Shown here piece by piece: positions 16,380 to 26,185 of a stretch of 47,379 nt of DNA. Location: the NCBI GenBank assembly GCA_031272085.1, contig JAISUN010000034.1, positions 1 through 47,379 on the forward strand, read 5' to 3'. A program made the translations under genes and the position numbers. The stretch's first letter is position 1; each line of letters opens with the position of its first letter. The notes beneath the pieces are model-generated. The model was not told the DNA's origin and ran no database searches. It was given only the letters and a program-made list of their open reading frames with translations. Source of the DNA: Dysgonamonadaceae bacterium (lineage in GTDB: Bacteria > Bacteroidota > Bacteroidia > Bacteroidales > Azobacteroidaceae).

Positions 16380-17807
16380 ATGGCAACATACTTACATTTT
16401 TTTTCGTCGCTTCAACTCATCTTCTATATTATTTATATAGTGTTGATTGCAGGTACTGTTGCCGTAGTAATTTCCGAAAACAGAAGCCCCGCCAAAACCA
16501 TTTCGTGGATGCTGGTGCTAATTTTCATCCCCATTGTCGGCCTCATATTTTATAATGTAGTGGGAAAAGATACCCGCCGGATGCGCAATATTTCGGAGCA
16601 GAAATACCGCGAAATCAAGGATTTAAGTTTCAAGCACCTGACTTACAACCGGAACATCAAAATTATTCCCGAATACTCCAATCTTATTAAGTTATTGCAA
16701 AACAACAACTTATCCTATCTGATGCAGGGCAGCAAAATCGAAATCATCACCGAAGGCAAAAAAATGTTTGAATCGCTGCTCGATGACATGCAGAAGGCGA
16801 AACACCATATTCATATAGAATTTTTCATTTTCAACAACGACGAAACAGGCCAAAAAGTCAAGGAAATGCTGATGAAAAAAGCGGCCGAAGGAGTTGAAGT
16901 CCGTTTTATCTATGACAACGTAGCCAACTGGTGGGTGCCGAAAAAATTCTATAACGAAATGAAACAGAGCGGAGTACAGATAACTTCGCTTATGAAACTG
17001 CATTTCCCGAAGATAGCCAGCAAACTGAACTACCGGAATCACCGCAAAATCGTTGTGATAGACGGAATTACGGCCTACACCGGCGGGATGAACATATCGA
17101 ACAACTACTCGATAAATCCGCACTGGCGCGACACTCAACTCCGGATTCAGGGGCAGGGGACGCTCGGATTGCAGGCAAGTTTCCTGATAGACTGGTACAG
17201 CGCCGGCGAGCCGTTTCTCGATGAAAAACAGTATTTTCCGGAAGCGAAAACCTACACTCAAAGCCTGATGCAGATAGCGACAGGAGGGCCTTACAGCCTG
17301 TATCACAATTTGTTGCAGGCAATGATTAATATTATCATCGGCGCAAAAAAATATATCTATATGCAGACGCCTTATTTTTTGCCATCGGAACCTCTGCTGC
17401 AAGCCCTGCAAGTAGCGGCTTTGAGCGGAGTTGACGTGCGCCTGATGGTTTCCCGGAAGTCGGATTCTTCCTACGTTGACCCGGCCGCTCATTCCTATTA
17501 TTCCGACCTGTTGGAAGCGGGAATGAAAATCTACGAAATCGAAGACAAATTTATGCACGCAAAGACGCTTGTAGCCGACGATATGCTGTCGGTTATCGGC
17601 TCGGCCAACCTCGATTTCCGCAGTTTTGAAACGAATTTTGAAATAAATTGTTACATTTACGACCCGATTATAGCCCGTCAGAACCGCGACATCTTTTTAA
17701 GCGATATGGACGAATGTCGAGAAATTTTGCTGAAAAACTGGAAAAAACGCACTCAATTGAGGCGGTTTTTAGATTCCTGCATGAGGCTTTTTGCACCGTT
17801 AATGTAG
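16380..17807 (+). CDS. cls: Cardiolipin synthase
   Basis: A 475-residue inner-membrane enzyme that joins two phosphatidylglycerol molecules into cardiolipin. Two N-terminal transmembrane helices (about residues 10-30 and 38-60) precede two phospholipase D domains. The HKD motifs are intact: H221, K223, D228 in NHRKIVVIDG, and H393, K395, D400 in HAKTLVADDM, each followed by a Gly-Ser/Gly-Gly signature (YTGGMNI, IGSANLDFRS). Length matches the bacterial ClsA type. It starts an operon with two glycosyltransferases; the gap to the next gene is 40 bp. Confidence 0.94.
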   Translation: MATYLHFFSSLQLIFYIIYIVLIAGTVAVVISENRSPAKTISWMLVLIFIPIVGLIFYNVVGKDTRRMRNISEQKYREIKDLSFKHLTYNRNIKIIPEYSNLIKLLQNNNLSYLMQGSKIEIITEGKKMFESLLDDMQKAKHHIHIEFFIFNNDETGQKVKEMLMKKAAEGVEVRFIYDNVANWWVPKKFYNEMKQSGVQITSLMKLHFPKIASKLNYRNHRKIVVIDGITAYTGGMNISNNYSINPHWRDTQLRIQGQGTLGLQASFLIDWYSAGEPFLDEKQYFPEAKTYTQSLMQIATGGPYSLYHNLLQAMINIIIGAKKYIYMQTPYFLPSEPLLQALQVAALSGVDVRLMVSRKSDSSYVDPAAHSYYSDLLEAGMKIYEIEDKFMHAKTLVADDMLSVIGSANLDFRSFETNFEINCYIYDPIIARQNRDIFLSDMDECREILLKNWKKRTQLRRFLDSCMRLFAPLM

Positions 17808-17847
17808 CCGAATTTATGAAATATATATTATTTAATGAATTAATTTA

Positions 17848-18948
17848 ATGAAGATTACAGTTTCCGTAACTAACGACTTGCTAACAGACCAAAGAGTACA
17901 CAAAGTTTGTTCAACACTCGCGCAAAACAACTATGAAGTAGTACTCGTCGGACGAAAATTGAAAGCAAACACGCTTCCCGACCGAGGCTACAAAACCAAG
18001 CGAATGCGCCTGCTTTTCAGGCGCAGTTTCCTGTTTTATGCCGAATACAACATCCGCCTGTTTCTGTATCTGCTTGTAACGAGGACGGACGCCTACCTGT
18101 CGAACGACACCGACACGCTTCCGGCAAATTTTCTGGCATCGCTGATTCGCCGAAAGCCTCTGATTTTCGACGCTCACGAGATGTTTCCCGAAGCCCCGGA
18201 AATCGTTGACCGCCCGATAGTTAAATGGGTTTGGACAAAAATTGAAGACCTGATTTTCCCGTTTTTGCTCAATTCATACACTGTATGCCAGTCGATTGCA
18301 GACTCTTACAACAACCGCTACGGAATAAATATGCAGGTCGTGCGGAATATTCCTTCGGCCTCCTCATCGCCCGCTACGACAGAGCGCCCTATAAAGGCTG
18401 TCGGCAAAAAAATTCTGCTCTATCAAGGCGCGGTAAACGAGGGACGAGGGCTGGAATACATCATCGCGGCAATGAATTATTTAGACAAGTGCGTGCTTTA
18501 CATCGTAGGCGACGGCGATATTGTAAACGAACTGAAAAAGACGGTTGAAAAGGCTCATCTCGACGATAAAGTGTTTTTCACCGGCCGGGTGCCGTTTGAG
18601 GAATTGCCGGCTTATACACGCTGCGCCGACATTGGCATTAACTTACTTGAAAACAGAGGATTAAACTACTTTTATTCCCTGCCGAACCGGCTTTTTGACT
18701 TTATCCGCGCCAACATTCCCTCGCTGTCGAGCAATTTCCCGGAAATCCGCAAAATAGTTTTAGACTATAAAATCGGCGCCCTTGCCGATTCGCTCGACCC
18801 GGAAGATTTGGCCGAAAATATCCGCAAAATGCTGGCGAAACGCTGGCCACGCCCGGATTTCAACCGCGCAAACGCCGACCTTTCGTGGGAAAATGAAACT
18901 CAACGATTGATGAATGTAGTAAATCTGGCTTTCGGAAACGATGTTTAA
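17848..18948 (+). CDS. Glycosyltransferase family 4-like
   Basis: A 366-residue cytosolic GT-B fold enzyme. The N-terminal domain has SVTNDLLTDQRVHKV and LIFDAHEMFPEAPE. The C-terminal nucleotide-sugar domain has ILLYQGAVNEGRGLEYII, LYIVGDGD and VFFTGRVPFEELPAYT, then LPNRLFDFIRANIPSLSSNFPEI in place of the usual E-x7-E motif. It would transfer a sugar from a nucleotide donor onto an envelope glycan or lipid; the acceptor is unknown. Its stop overlaps the next gene's start by 8 bp, so the two are translationally coupled and probably act in one pathway. Confidence 0.85.
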   Translation: MKITVSVTNDLLTDQRVHKVCSTLAQNNYEVVLVGRKLKANTLPDRGYKTKRMRLLFRRSFLFYAEYNIRLFLYLLVTRTDAYLSNDTDTLPANFLASLIRRKPLIFDAHEMFPEAPEIVDRPIVKWVWTKIEDLIFPFLLNSYTVCQSIADSYNNRYGINMQVVRNIPSASSSPATTERPIKAVGKKILLYQGAVNEGRGLEYIIAAMNYLDKCVLYIVGDGDIVNELKKTVEKAHLDDKVFFTGRVPFEELPAYTRCADIGINLLENRGLNYFYSLPNRLFDFIRANIPSLSSNFPEIRKIVLDYKIGALADSLDPEDLAENIRKMLAKRWPRPDFNRANADLSWENETQRLMNVVNLAFGNDV

Positions 18949-20128
18949 TCCACGGAAAATGACCGATTATCGCCTTCACATAGTATCCTTCAACATCCCC
19001 TACCCTGCTGATTACGGTGGAGTTATCGACGTTTTTTATAAACTGAAAGCCCTGTCCGAAGCAGGAGTAAAAATCACGCTGCACGCCTTCGAGTACGGCC
19101 GCCAGCACGCGACCGAACTCGAAAAATACTGCAAGCGGGTTATTTATTACCCCCGGAAAACGGGCTTGGCATCGGCGCTGTCGCGGCTTCCGTACATAGT
19201 TAACAGCCGCAGAAACAGCGATTTGCTGAAAAACCTTATGGCCGACCATGCACCAATCCTGTTCGAGGGGCTGCACTGCTGCTATTACCTGTCTGACAGG
19301 CACCTGAAAAACCGGATAAAACTTGTCCGTGCGCACAATATCGAACATCTTTATTACAGCGGGCTGGCTAAAAATGCCGCTTCGCCGCTGAAAAAACTGT
19401 ATTTCAACTCCGAAGCGCGGAAATTGCAAAAATTTGAGGAAATCCTGGCCGACGCCGATTATATTTTGACGCTTTCGACTACCGAACAGGAATATTTTTC
19501 CAAAAATTTCGGGAAAGAAAAAACAAAATTAATCCCGTTATTTTTCGATAATTCTCAATTTGATTCAAAATTGGCTACCGCCGAACGTTGTTTCAAAATT
19601 CAAAATTCAAAATTATCTGTCCCCTACGTTCTTTACCAGGGCGATTTAAGTACCCCCGAAAACCGGATGGCCGCCGAGTTCCTGATAAAATCCGCCGCAG
19701 CGGAAGACAGGAGCATACATTGGATTTTTGCCGGAAAAAATCCGCCTAAACCGCTGACAAAACTTGCTGCAAAGTACAAAAACGTCGAGATTCAGGCAAA
19801 TGTGAGCGACGAAACAATGTTGAGCCTGATTAGCGGCGCAGTGGCCAACATACTTTACACGAGCCAAATTTCGGGAGTAAAAATCAAATTGCTGAATGCG
19901 CTTTATTATGGAGGCCATTGCATCGTAAATCCGGAAATGGTCGAAGGTTCAGGCCTCGGCGAGTTTTGCCGCATTACGTCCGGCAAACCCCAAGAATTTC
20001 TGTCGGAAATAAGAACCTGCCTCGACAATCAAATGTCCGAAGATGAACAAATTAAGCGCAGAGAAGCAATCGGTAAAATTTATAATAACGAAAGCAACGC
20101 GCTGAAAATAAAAGAAATGTTGAAATAA
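18941..20128 (+). CDS. Glycosyltransferase (GT-B fold)
   Basis: A 395-residue protein. The N-terminal part has IVSFNIPYPADYGGVIDVFYKL, a typical acceptor-domain glycine loop, and LVRAHNIEHLYY. The C-terminal part has VLYQGDLSTPENRMAAEFL, WIFAGKNP and ISGVKIKLLNALYYGGHCIVN, which form the nucleotide-sugar site. The ATG at 18941 overlaps the previous stop; MTDYRL at 18959 is an alternative start. About residues 218-225 (FKIQNSKL) are encoded by a heptanucleotide tandem repeat (19592-19612), which looks like an insertion between the two domains. Substrates are not known. Confidence 0.82.
   Translation: MFNPRKMTDYRLHIVSFNIPYPADYGGVIDVFYKLKALSEAGVKITLHAFEYGRQHATELEKYCKRVIYYPRKTGLASALSRLPYIVNSRRNSDLLKNLMADHAPILFEGLHCCYYLSDRHLKNRIKLVRAHNIEHLYYSGLAKNAASPLKKLYFNSEARKLQKFEEILADADYILTLSTTEQEYFSKNFGKEKTKLIPLFFDNSQFDSKLATAERCFKIQNSKLSVPYVLYQGDLSTPENRMAAEFLIKSAAAEDRSIHWIFAGKNPPKPLTKLAAKYKNVEIQANVSDETMLSLISGAVANILYTSQISGVKIKLLNALYYGGHCIVNPEMVEGSGLGEFCRITSGKPQEFLSEIRTCLDNQMSEDEQIKRREAIGKIYNNESNALKIKEMLK
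19592..19614 (+). repeat. Heptanucleotide microsatellite (TTCAAAA)3 inside a glycosyltransferase gene
   Basis: Three exact copies of TTCAAAA run from 19592 to 19612, plus TT. Three units keep the frame; gain or loss of one would shift it. The complementary unit TTTTGAA recurs in the intergenic repeat near 35075-35090. Confidence 0.9.
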
Positions 20129-20189
20129 TCTGAAAAATTAACTTTTTTTTCCATTTTTGATGTAAATTTTCATTTTTTTCGTGTTTTTG

Positions 20190-20219
20190 TTTGGATATTT
20201 AAAAATTTTATTACCTTTG
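20190..20219 (+). promoter_or_regulatory. Promoter of the SusC/SusD operon
   Basis: TACCTTTG at 20212-20219, with TTTG at 20190-20193 (18 bp spacer) or at 20186-20189 (22 bp spacer). Transcription would start near 20223, which rules out the longer SusC frame beginning at 20181. Confidence 0.65.
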
Positions 20220-20258
20220 TGGCTTGTATTAGCAAATTTTTACGTATATTTAACTTCA

Positions 20259-23200
20259 ATGAAACTAATATTAAAACTTTGTTTGGTAATTTTAATTTTC
20301 CCCTTATCGGTTTATGCACAAGACTTTAAAGTAACAGGCAACGTTATTTCTTCGGAAGACAACGAGCCTGTGATTGGCGCAAACGTTACGGTAAAGGGAT
20401 TTCCAACGGTCGGCGCTACAACCGACATTGACGGAAATTTTGAACTGAAAATTCCGAAAGGCGCAACTACGCTGATTATTTCCTACATTGGATTCAAAAC
20501 GCAGGAAGTGAAGGTAAAAGAACAGTTAAACATCGTTCTGGAACCGGATTCGCAGATGTTGAGCGAGGTAGTCGTTACAGGTATGACGAAAACCGACAAG
20601 CGCCTTTTTACGGGTTCCACAACCAAAATCGACGCCGATAAGGCTCGCATAGACGGACTTGCCGACATCAGCCGCTCGTTGGAAGGGCGTGCAGCCGGCG
20701 TTTCGGTGCAAAATATTTCCGGAACCTTCGGCGCGGCTCCAAAAATCCGCGTGCGGGGCGCAACATCAATTTACGGCAACTCAAAACCGCTGTGGGTGGT
20801 TGACGGAGTGGTGCTGGAAGACGCAATCGACATTTCGAGCGACGACCTCTCGTCGGGAAATGCAGAAACCCTGATTTCATCGGCTATTGCCGGCATCAAC
20901 GCCGACGATATCGAAAGTTTTCAGATACTGAAAGACGGTTCGGCTACCTCAATTTACGGAGCCAGGGCGATGGGCGGCGTGATAGTCGTTACTACCAAAA
21001 AAGGCCGCGCCGGAGTGAGCCGCCTGTCATATACGGGCGAGTTAACTTACCGCTTGAAGCCAAGTTACAACAACTTCAACATCACCAATTCGCAGGAACA
21101 AATGGGTATTTACCGCGAAATGTACGACAAGGGCTGGTTGGAATTTGCCACGCTTGCAGGCCGTTCATCTTCGGGAGTTTACGGAAAAATGTACCAGTTG
21201 ATTGACACTTATTTAGGCAACGACGAATACGCTCTCGCGCAAACAGTAAACGCCCAAAACGCATATCTGCGGCAGGCGGAATTTAGAAATACCGACTGGT
21301 TCGACGAACTGTTCAACTCGAATATCCTGCAAAACCATTCGGTCAGCATCACTTCTGGAACCGAAAAATCGTCGTATTATATTTCGCTTTCGGTAATGGA
21401 CGACCCGGGATGGACAAAATCGAGCAACGTAGAACGTTACACTCTGAACGCCAACGCATCCTACAAACTCTCGCCAAGTTTGGAATTGCGGATGCAGGGT
21501 AGCGGTTCGCGCCGCAACCAGAAGGCTCCCGGAACCCTGAATCAGGAAACAGACCCCGTTTCGGGAAGCGTTTCGCGAACTTTCGACATCAACCCATATT
21601 CCTACGCGCTGAACACTTCGCGGACGCTTGACCCACAGGAATATTACACGCGCAACTACGCTCCATTTAACATTTTCCACGAATTGGAAAACAATTATAT
21701 CGACATTGCCGTTACCGATGTGAAATTTCAGGGCGAACTGACTTGGAAAATCATCAAGGGTTGGGAGGTAACAGCCTTGACTGCAATGCGTTATCAGGAA
21801 TCGACACAGGAACATAAAATAAAAGACAAGTCGAATATGGCAATGGCCTACCGAGCCGGAGTGAAAGAAGGCGAAGGCGGAGAAAACGAAACAATACGCG
21901 ATGCAAACCCCTACCTTTACCGCAACCCCGACGACCCAAGCGCTCTGCCGGAAACAGTACTGCCGAAAGGCGGTATTTACGACCGTACCGACAATTCGTT
22001 AAAAGGTTTCGACGCTCGTTTATCAACGTCTTACGTAAGCCAGTTCAGCGACGACCATATCGTAAATCTTTACGGCGGTATGGAAGTCAACTCTACCGAA
22101 CGCAACAAAGTTTGGTTCCGGGGCTGGGGTTACGAATACGACAAGGGCGAGCCGTTTTACGACTATATGGTATTCAAACAGGGAGTGGAAGAAGGCTCTA
22201 AATACTTTACAATGGAACCAACCACCAAACGCAATATTGCTTCGTTTGCAATGGCAACATATTCGTACAGAGGAAAATATGTATTAAATGGAACAGGCCG
22301 CTACGAAGGCACAAACAAACTCGGCAGGTCGCGCAAAGCACGCTGGCTGCCTACTTGGAACGTAGCCGGAGCATGGAACGCCCACGAAGAATCGTGGTTC
22401 AAAAACGACGTCAATAAAGACATACTTTCGCACGGAACGCTGAAAGCCTCCTACTCGCTGACAGCCGACGCAGGTAAAGAGGATGTTACCAACTCGCTGC
22501 CTATTTATAAGGCCTCAACACCATGGCGACCTTCGGCAAGCGTGATGGAATCGGGACTTAAACTCGAAGAAACGGAAAATTCGGATTTGACTTACGAAAA
22601 GAAACACGAATTAAATATAGGAATTGACCTCGGCTTTCTGCACGACCGCATAACAGTTGTAGCCGACTGGTACAAGCGAAACAACTACGACCTGATAGGT
22701 AAAATTTACACGACCGGCATCGGCGGCGGCGCAATACAGAAATGGGCTAACGTGGCCTCGATGAAATCGAGCGGAGTAGAATTGAGCATTTCGTCGCACA
22801 ATATTACCGGCAAGGATTTCCGCTGGAATACTGATTTTGTTTTCGCAAAATCGACGAACGAAGTTACCGACCTGCAATCGCAGACGCGATTGATTGACTT
22901 GGTTAGCGGCAACGGCTTTGCACGTCAGGGCTATCCTGTACGCGCCCTGTACTCTATTCCTTTTGCAGGGCTTAACGACGAAGGTATCCCGACTTTCTAC
23001 AATTCCGACGGCAGCATTACCGTTTCCGGCATCTATTTTCAAGAAAACAAAGACCTTGATTTCCTGATTTACGAAGGCCCTACCGAACCGACAATTACCG
23101 GCTCGCTTGGAAATACTTTCTTTTGGAAAGGCCTGCAACTCAATATTTTTGCAACCTATTCCTTCGGAAACGTAATCCGAATGGACGAAGCATTCTATTC

Positions 23201-23603
23201 TTCTTATACAGATTTGGATGCAATGCCACGCGAATTTAAAAACCGCTGGATGAAGCCGGGCGACGAAAAAATAACAGATATCCCGGTTATTCCAAGCCGC
23301 AGACAGACGCAGACTTATTCCAATCTGGATTATGCTTACAATGCTTACAATTATACCTCGATACGCACAGCAAAAGGCGATTTTATAAGAATGAAAGAAA
23401 TATCGCTGGGCTACGAACTGCCTCGTAAAATTACCGATATGTTCCGCATCAGTTCGGCTTCGGTCAAGTTGCAGGCAACAAACCTGTTCCTGATATATCA
23501 GGATAAAAAATTGAACGGTCAAGACCCCGAATTTTTCAACAGTGGCGGCGTGGCAGTGCCTGTGCCGAAGCAGTTTACATTCACTTTACGACTGGGTATT
23601 TAA
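20259..23603 (+). CDS. SusC/RagA-family TonB-dependent outer-membrane transporter
   Basis: A 1114-residue outer-membrane beta-barrel that imports substrate delivered by its SusD partner, powered by TonB. A signal peptide (LVILIFPLSVYAQ) is followed by a carboxypeptidase-regulatory-like domain (VTGNVISSEDNEPVIGANVTVKG, residues ~27-105), a junction MLSEVVVTGM, and the plug with RVRGATSIYGNSKPLWVVDGV and SATSIYGARAMGGVIVVTTKKG, both SusC hallmarks. The barrel fills the rest. The last residue is Ile (FTLRLGI) rather than the more usual aromatic. No anti-sigma/sigma pair or hybrid regulator lies beside it, so its regulation is not visible. The linked metallohydrolase suggests a peptide or glycopeptide substrate. 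Confidence 0.95.
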   Translation: MKLILKLCLVILIFPLSVYAQDFKVTGNVISSEDNEPVIGANVTVKGFPTVGATTDIDGNFELKIPKGATTLIISYIGFKTQEVKVKEQLNIVLEPDSQMLSEVVVTGMTKTDKRLFTGSTTKIDADKARIDGLADISRSLEGRAAGVSVQNISGTFGAAPKIRVRGATSIYGNSKPLWVVDGVVLEDAIDISSDDLSSGNAETLISSAIAGINADDIESFQILKDGSATSIYGARAMGGVIVVTTKKGRAGVSRLSYTGELTYRLKPSYNNFNITNSQEQMGIYREMYDKGWLEFATLAGRSSSGVYGKMYQLIDTYLGNDEYALAQTVNAQNAYLRQAEFRNTDWFDELFNSNILQNHSVSITSGTEKSSYYISLSVMDDPGWTKSSNVERYTLNANASYKLSPSLELRMQGSGSRRNQKAPGTLNQETDPVSGSVSRTFDINPYSYALNTSRTLDPQEYYTRNYAPFNIFHELENNYIDIAVTDVKFQGELTWKIIKGWEVTALTAMRYQESTQEHKIKDKSNMAMAYRAGVKEGEGGENETIRDANPYLYRNPDDPSALPETVLPKGGIYDRTDNSLKGFDARLSTSYVSQFSDDHIVNLYGGMEVNSTERNKVWFRGWGYEYDKGEPFYDYMVFKQGVEEGSKYFTMEPTTKRNIASFAMATYSYRGKYVLNGTGRYEGTNKLGRSRKARWLPTWNVAGAWNAHEESWFKNDVNKDILSHGTLKASYSLTADAGKEDVTNSLPIYKASTPWRPSASVMESGLKLEETENSDLTYEKKHELNIGIDLGFLHDRITVVADWYKRNNYDLIGKIYTTGIGGGAIQKWANVASMKSSGVELSISSHNITGKDFRWNTDFVFAKSTNEVTDLQSQTRLIDLVSGNGFARQGYPVRALYSIPFAGLNDEGIPTFYNSDGSITVSGIYFQENKDLDFLIYEGPTEPTITGSLGNTFFWKGLQLNIFATYSFGNVIRMDEAFYSSYTDLDAMPREFKNRWMKPGDEKITDIPVIPSRRQTQTYSNLDYAYNAYNYTSIRTAKGDFIRMKEISLGYELPRKITDMFRISSASVKLQATNLFLIYQDKKLNGQDPEFFNSGGVAVPVPKQFTFTLRLGI

Positions 23604-23623
23604 TTAATAAAAAGATGACAACA

Positions 23624-25207
23624 ATGAAGAACTGGATATATATATTATTTGCAGGCTTACTTGCAGTCGGTTGCGACGATTATCTTGACGTGCCGACCGA
23701 TACAAGAACGCAGTTGGATACTCCGGAAAAAATCCGCGAATTGATGGTAACTTCCTATCCTACTGCTAATTATGCCATTATTACAGAATTTGGCACTGAC
23801 AATATTATTGACAACAGGGTTCCGATAAACGGCTTTTTCCTTGCCGACGGCGCTTTCGACAGAATGGACCAGGAAGTATTTGAGTGGGACGATGTAAAAA
23901 GCGCTAATGAGCAGGATTCGCCTTATTCGGTTTGGGAAGAGTTTTATCAGTCAATTGCGGCTGCCAACCACGTTTTGGAAGCAATAGAAACCCTGAAAGC
24001 CGAAGGAAATACCGAAAATATGGACGCTCAAAAGGGCGAAGCCCTGATGTTGCGGGCTTATTCCCATTTTATTTTAGTAAATATCTTCGGCAAAACATAT
24101 AAAGACCCCACGGCCAGCGCGAAAGACCTTGGAGTTACCTATATGACCGAACCCGAAAAACACGTAATAATGCAGTACGAAAGAAATTCGGTCGCCGAGG
24201 TTTACGACCTGATTGCCAAGGACATAGAAGAAGGCCTGCCGCTTATCGACGACGCTTCTTATACCCAGAAAAGTTACCACTTTTCGAAGTCGGCCGCCAA
24301 TGCTTTTGCTTCGCAATTCTATCTCTACAAGCGCGATTACGCCAAAGCGGTAGAGCACGCAAATGCAGTCCTTGGAACCGGCGACCCCACATCTTTATTA
24401 AGAAACTGGAAAAATACTTACAGCAATATAATAACAGAAGGAAGCGTTTACATCAGCGGCGACGAACCCGCAAACTTGCTGTTGATTCCTACAAGTTCGA
24501 TATATATGCGCCGTTTTTGGCCACATCGCTACGGATGGAACGGCACAGGCAGAAGCGGAGTTACCGACTCAGGACCTAATTGGAGTGGCGCATTGCCTTC
24601 ATTCCAAGGTTGGATATGGACTGCCGGCCAAAATTACGGTGCATTTCACGCCAAAGTTTACGAGCAGTTTGAATACACCGACAAAGTGGCAGGAATCGGA
24701 TACCCGCATATTGTCCGCACCGAGTTTACAACCGACGACGTGCTGCTAAACCGCGCCGAAGCAAAAATAATGCTCGGCCAAATAGACGATGCCGTAAAAG
24801 ACTTGCAATACTGGACAGCCAGCCACAAAGTTACATCGCCGCTGACAAGAAAGGCGATTACGGATTTTTATAAAGAGGGGCGTCAATACTACGTCTTTGA
24901 ATTTCACAATACCGAGTTGAGCAGCCAGTTTGTAATCACTGCCGAACAAAAGCCGTTTATCGACTGCGTGCTGCACTTCCGCCGTATGGAGCGGGTTTTG
25001 GAAGGCCACCGCTGGTTCGACCTCAAACGCTACGGTATTGAAATTACGCACACTATCGGCATCCAAGCAGAAAAGAGAACTCTGACTTACGACGACGACC
25101 GCCGTGCAATTCAGATTCCGAGCGATGTAGTAGGCGCCGGTTTGGAACCAAATCCAAGAGAAGTAAACCCGATTGACAATAGCGACCTCAAACAGTTAGA
25201 ATTATAG
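23624..25207 (+). CDS. SusD/RagB-family substrate-binding lipoprotein
   Basis: A 527-residue surface lipoprotein with signal peptide and lipobox (GLLAVG|C at about residue 17). It shows the SusD features CDDYLDVPTDT after the lipid site, helical TPR-like segments (AQKGEALMLRAYSHFILVNIFGK), the conserved LLNRAEAKIMLG and the C-terminal RRMERVLEGHRWFDLKRYG. It acts as the lid and binding partner of the SusC pore 20 bp upstream. An ATG 9 bp earlier (23615) is a less likely start. The pair forms the core of the uptake operon. Confidence 0.95.
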   Translation: MKNWIYILFAGLLAVGCDDYLDVPTDTRTQLDTPEKIRELMVTSYPTANYAIITEFGTDNIIDNRVPINGFFLADGAFDRMDQEVFEWDDVKSANEQDSPYSVWEEFYQSIAAANHVLEAIETLKAEGNTENMDAQKGEALMLRAYSHFILVNIFGKTYKDPTASAKDLGVTYMTEPEKHVIMQYERNSVAEVYDLIAKDIEEGLPLIDDASYTQKSYHFSKSAANAFASQFYLYKRDYAKAVEHANAVLGTGDPTSLLRNWKNTYSNIITEGSVYISGDEPANLLLIPTSSIYMRRFWPHRYGWNGTGRSGVTDSGPNWSGALPSFQGWIWTAGQNYGAFHAKVYEQFEYTDKVAGIGYPHIVRTEFTTDDVLLNRAEAKIMLGQIDDAVKDLQYWTASHKVTSPLTRKAITDFYKEGRQYYVFEFHNTELSSQFVITAEQKPFIDCVLHFRRMERVLEGHRWFDLKRYGIEITHTIGIQAEKRTLTYDDDRRAIQIPSDVVGAGLEPNPREVNPIDNSDLKQLEL

Positions 25208-25230
25208 AATAATATTTAAAGGATGAGAAA

Positions 25231-26181
25231 ATGAAACAGTCAATGAATAAAATATTGTTATTTTTGGTTTTAGGATTTTTTGCCGTTTCGTGCGAAAAAT
25301 TCGACGACAAATTTACGGATTCAATCTTTGTGGATGAAAACGCCGAAAGGACTGCTTTCGACAAATATCTTGAAAAGAACTACTTAAAGCCGTATAATCT
25401 TAATTTTATGTACAGAATGTCGGATGTTGGTTCTGATATTTCATATAATCTTGTACCGACCGAACTCGACAAGGCAGAACGTTTGGCCATACTGATAAAA
25501 TACCTGTGGTTCGACGCTTACGGCGAAGTAGTGAATCCCGAATTTCTGAAATACTACGGCCCCCGCATTATCCACTTAATCGGTTCGGGAGCCTACAATC
25601 CCAGTCTTGGAACGGTAGTTCTCGGTTCGGCCGAGGGCGGAATCAAGGTTACGCTCTACGAGTGCAATTCGTTTGACCCCGCCAATATCAGCATCGAAAC
25701 GCTGAACGAATATTATTTCAAGACAATGCACCACGAATTTGCGCACATCCTGCATCAGCAGAAGACTTATCCGAAAGAATTCGAGACGCTTTCCGCCGGA
25801 TATTACGACCCCAGTTACTGGCAGGAACGCACCGCCTCGGTAGCCGCTTCCCTCGGTTGCGCTTCGCCCTACGGCAGCAGCCAGCCCCGCGAAGACTTTG
25901 TGGAAATCATTGCCAACTACATTGTGCAGTCCGACGCTTGGTGGGCAAATCTATTTGATATGGCCTCCAAACCCGGAATCGACCAGAGTGGAGCAGTCTA
26001 TCAGGAAAACCTCGACGGAAAGGCAATCCTTGAAGCCAAAATCGAGATTTGCCGCAAATGGCTGAAAGACTCCTGGGGAATCGACCTCGACGCTATGCGG
26101 GCCTGCGTAGCCCGCCGCCAGCAGAACATTTTGCAGGCTTTGGACGAGGGATTTGCAGAAATAGAATCATTTAACAATTAA
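25231..26181 (+). CDS. Substrate-import-associated zinc metallohydrolase lipoprotein
   Basis: A 316-residue lipoprotein (lipobox FFAVS|C) with the zinc motif HEFAH at residues 168-172, preceded by another histidine, and a candidate third ligand E225 in EDFVEIIANYI. Its size, position after SusC/SusD and motif match the Bacteroidota family of metallohydrolase lipoproteins that travel with TonB-dependent importers (NCBI family LP_HExxH_w_tonB). It probably clips peptides at the cell surface before or during import; the true substrate is unknown. An upstream AAAGGATGAGAAA may aid translation; MNKILL at 25243 is an alternative start. Confidence 0.88.
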   Translation: MKQSMNKILLFLVLGFFAVSCEKFDDKFTDSIFVDENAERTAFDKYLEKNYLKPYNLNFMYRMSDVGSDISYNLVPTELDKAERLAILIKYLWFDAYGEVVNPEFLKYYGPRIIHLIGSGAYNPSLGTVVLGSAEGGIKVTLYECNSFDPANISIETLNEYYFKTMHHEFAHILHQQKTYPKEFETLSAGYYDPSYWQERTASVAASLGCASPYGSSQPREDFVEIIANYIVQSDAWWANLFDMASKPGIDQSGAVYQENLDGKAILEAKIEICRKWLKDSWGIDLDAMRACVARRQQNILQALDEGFAEIESFNN

Positions 26182-26185
26182 GACG

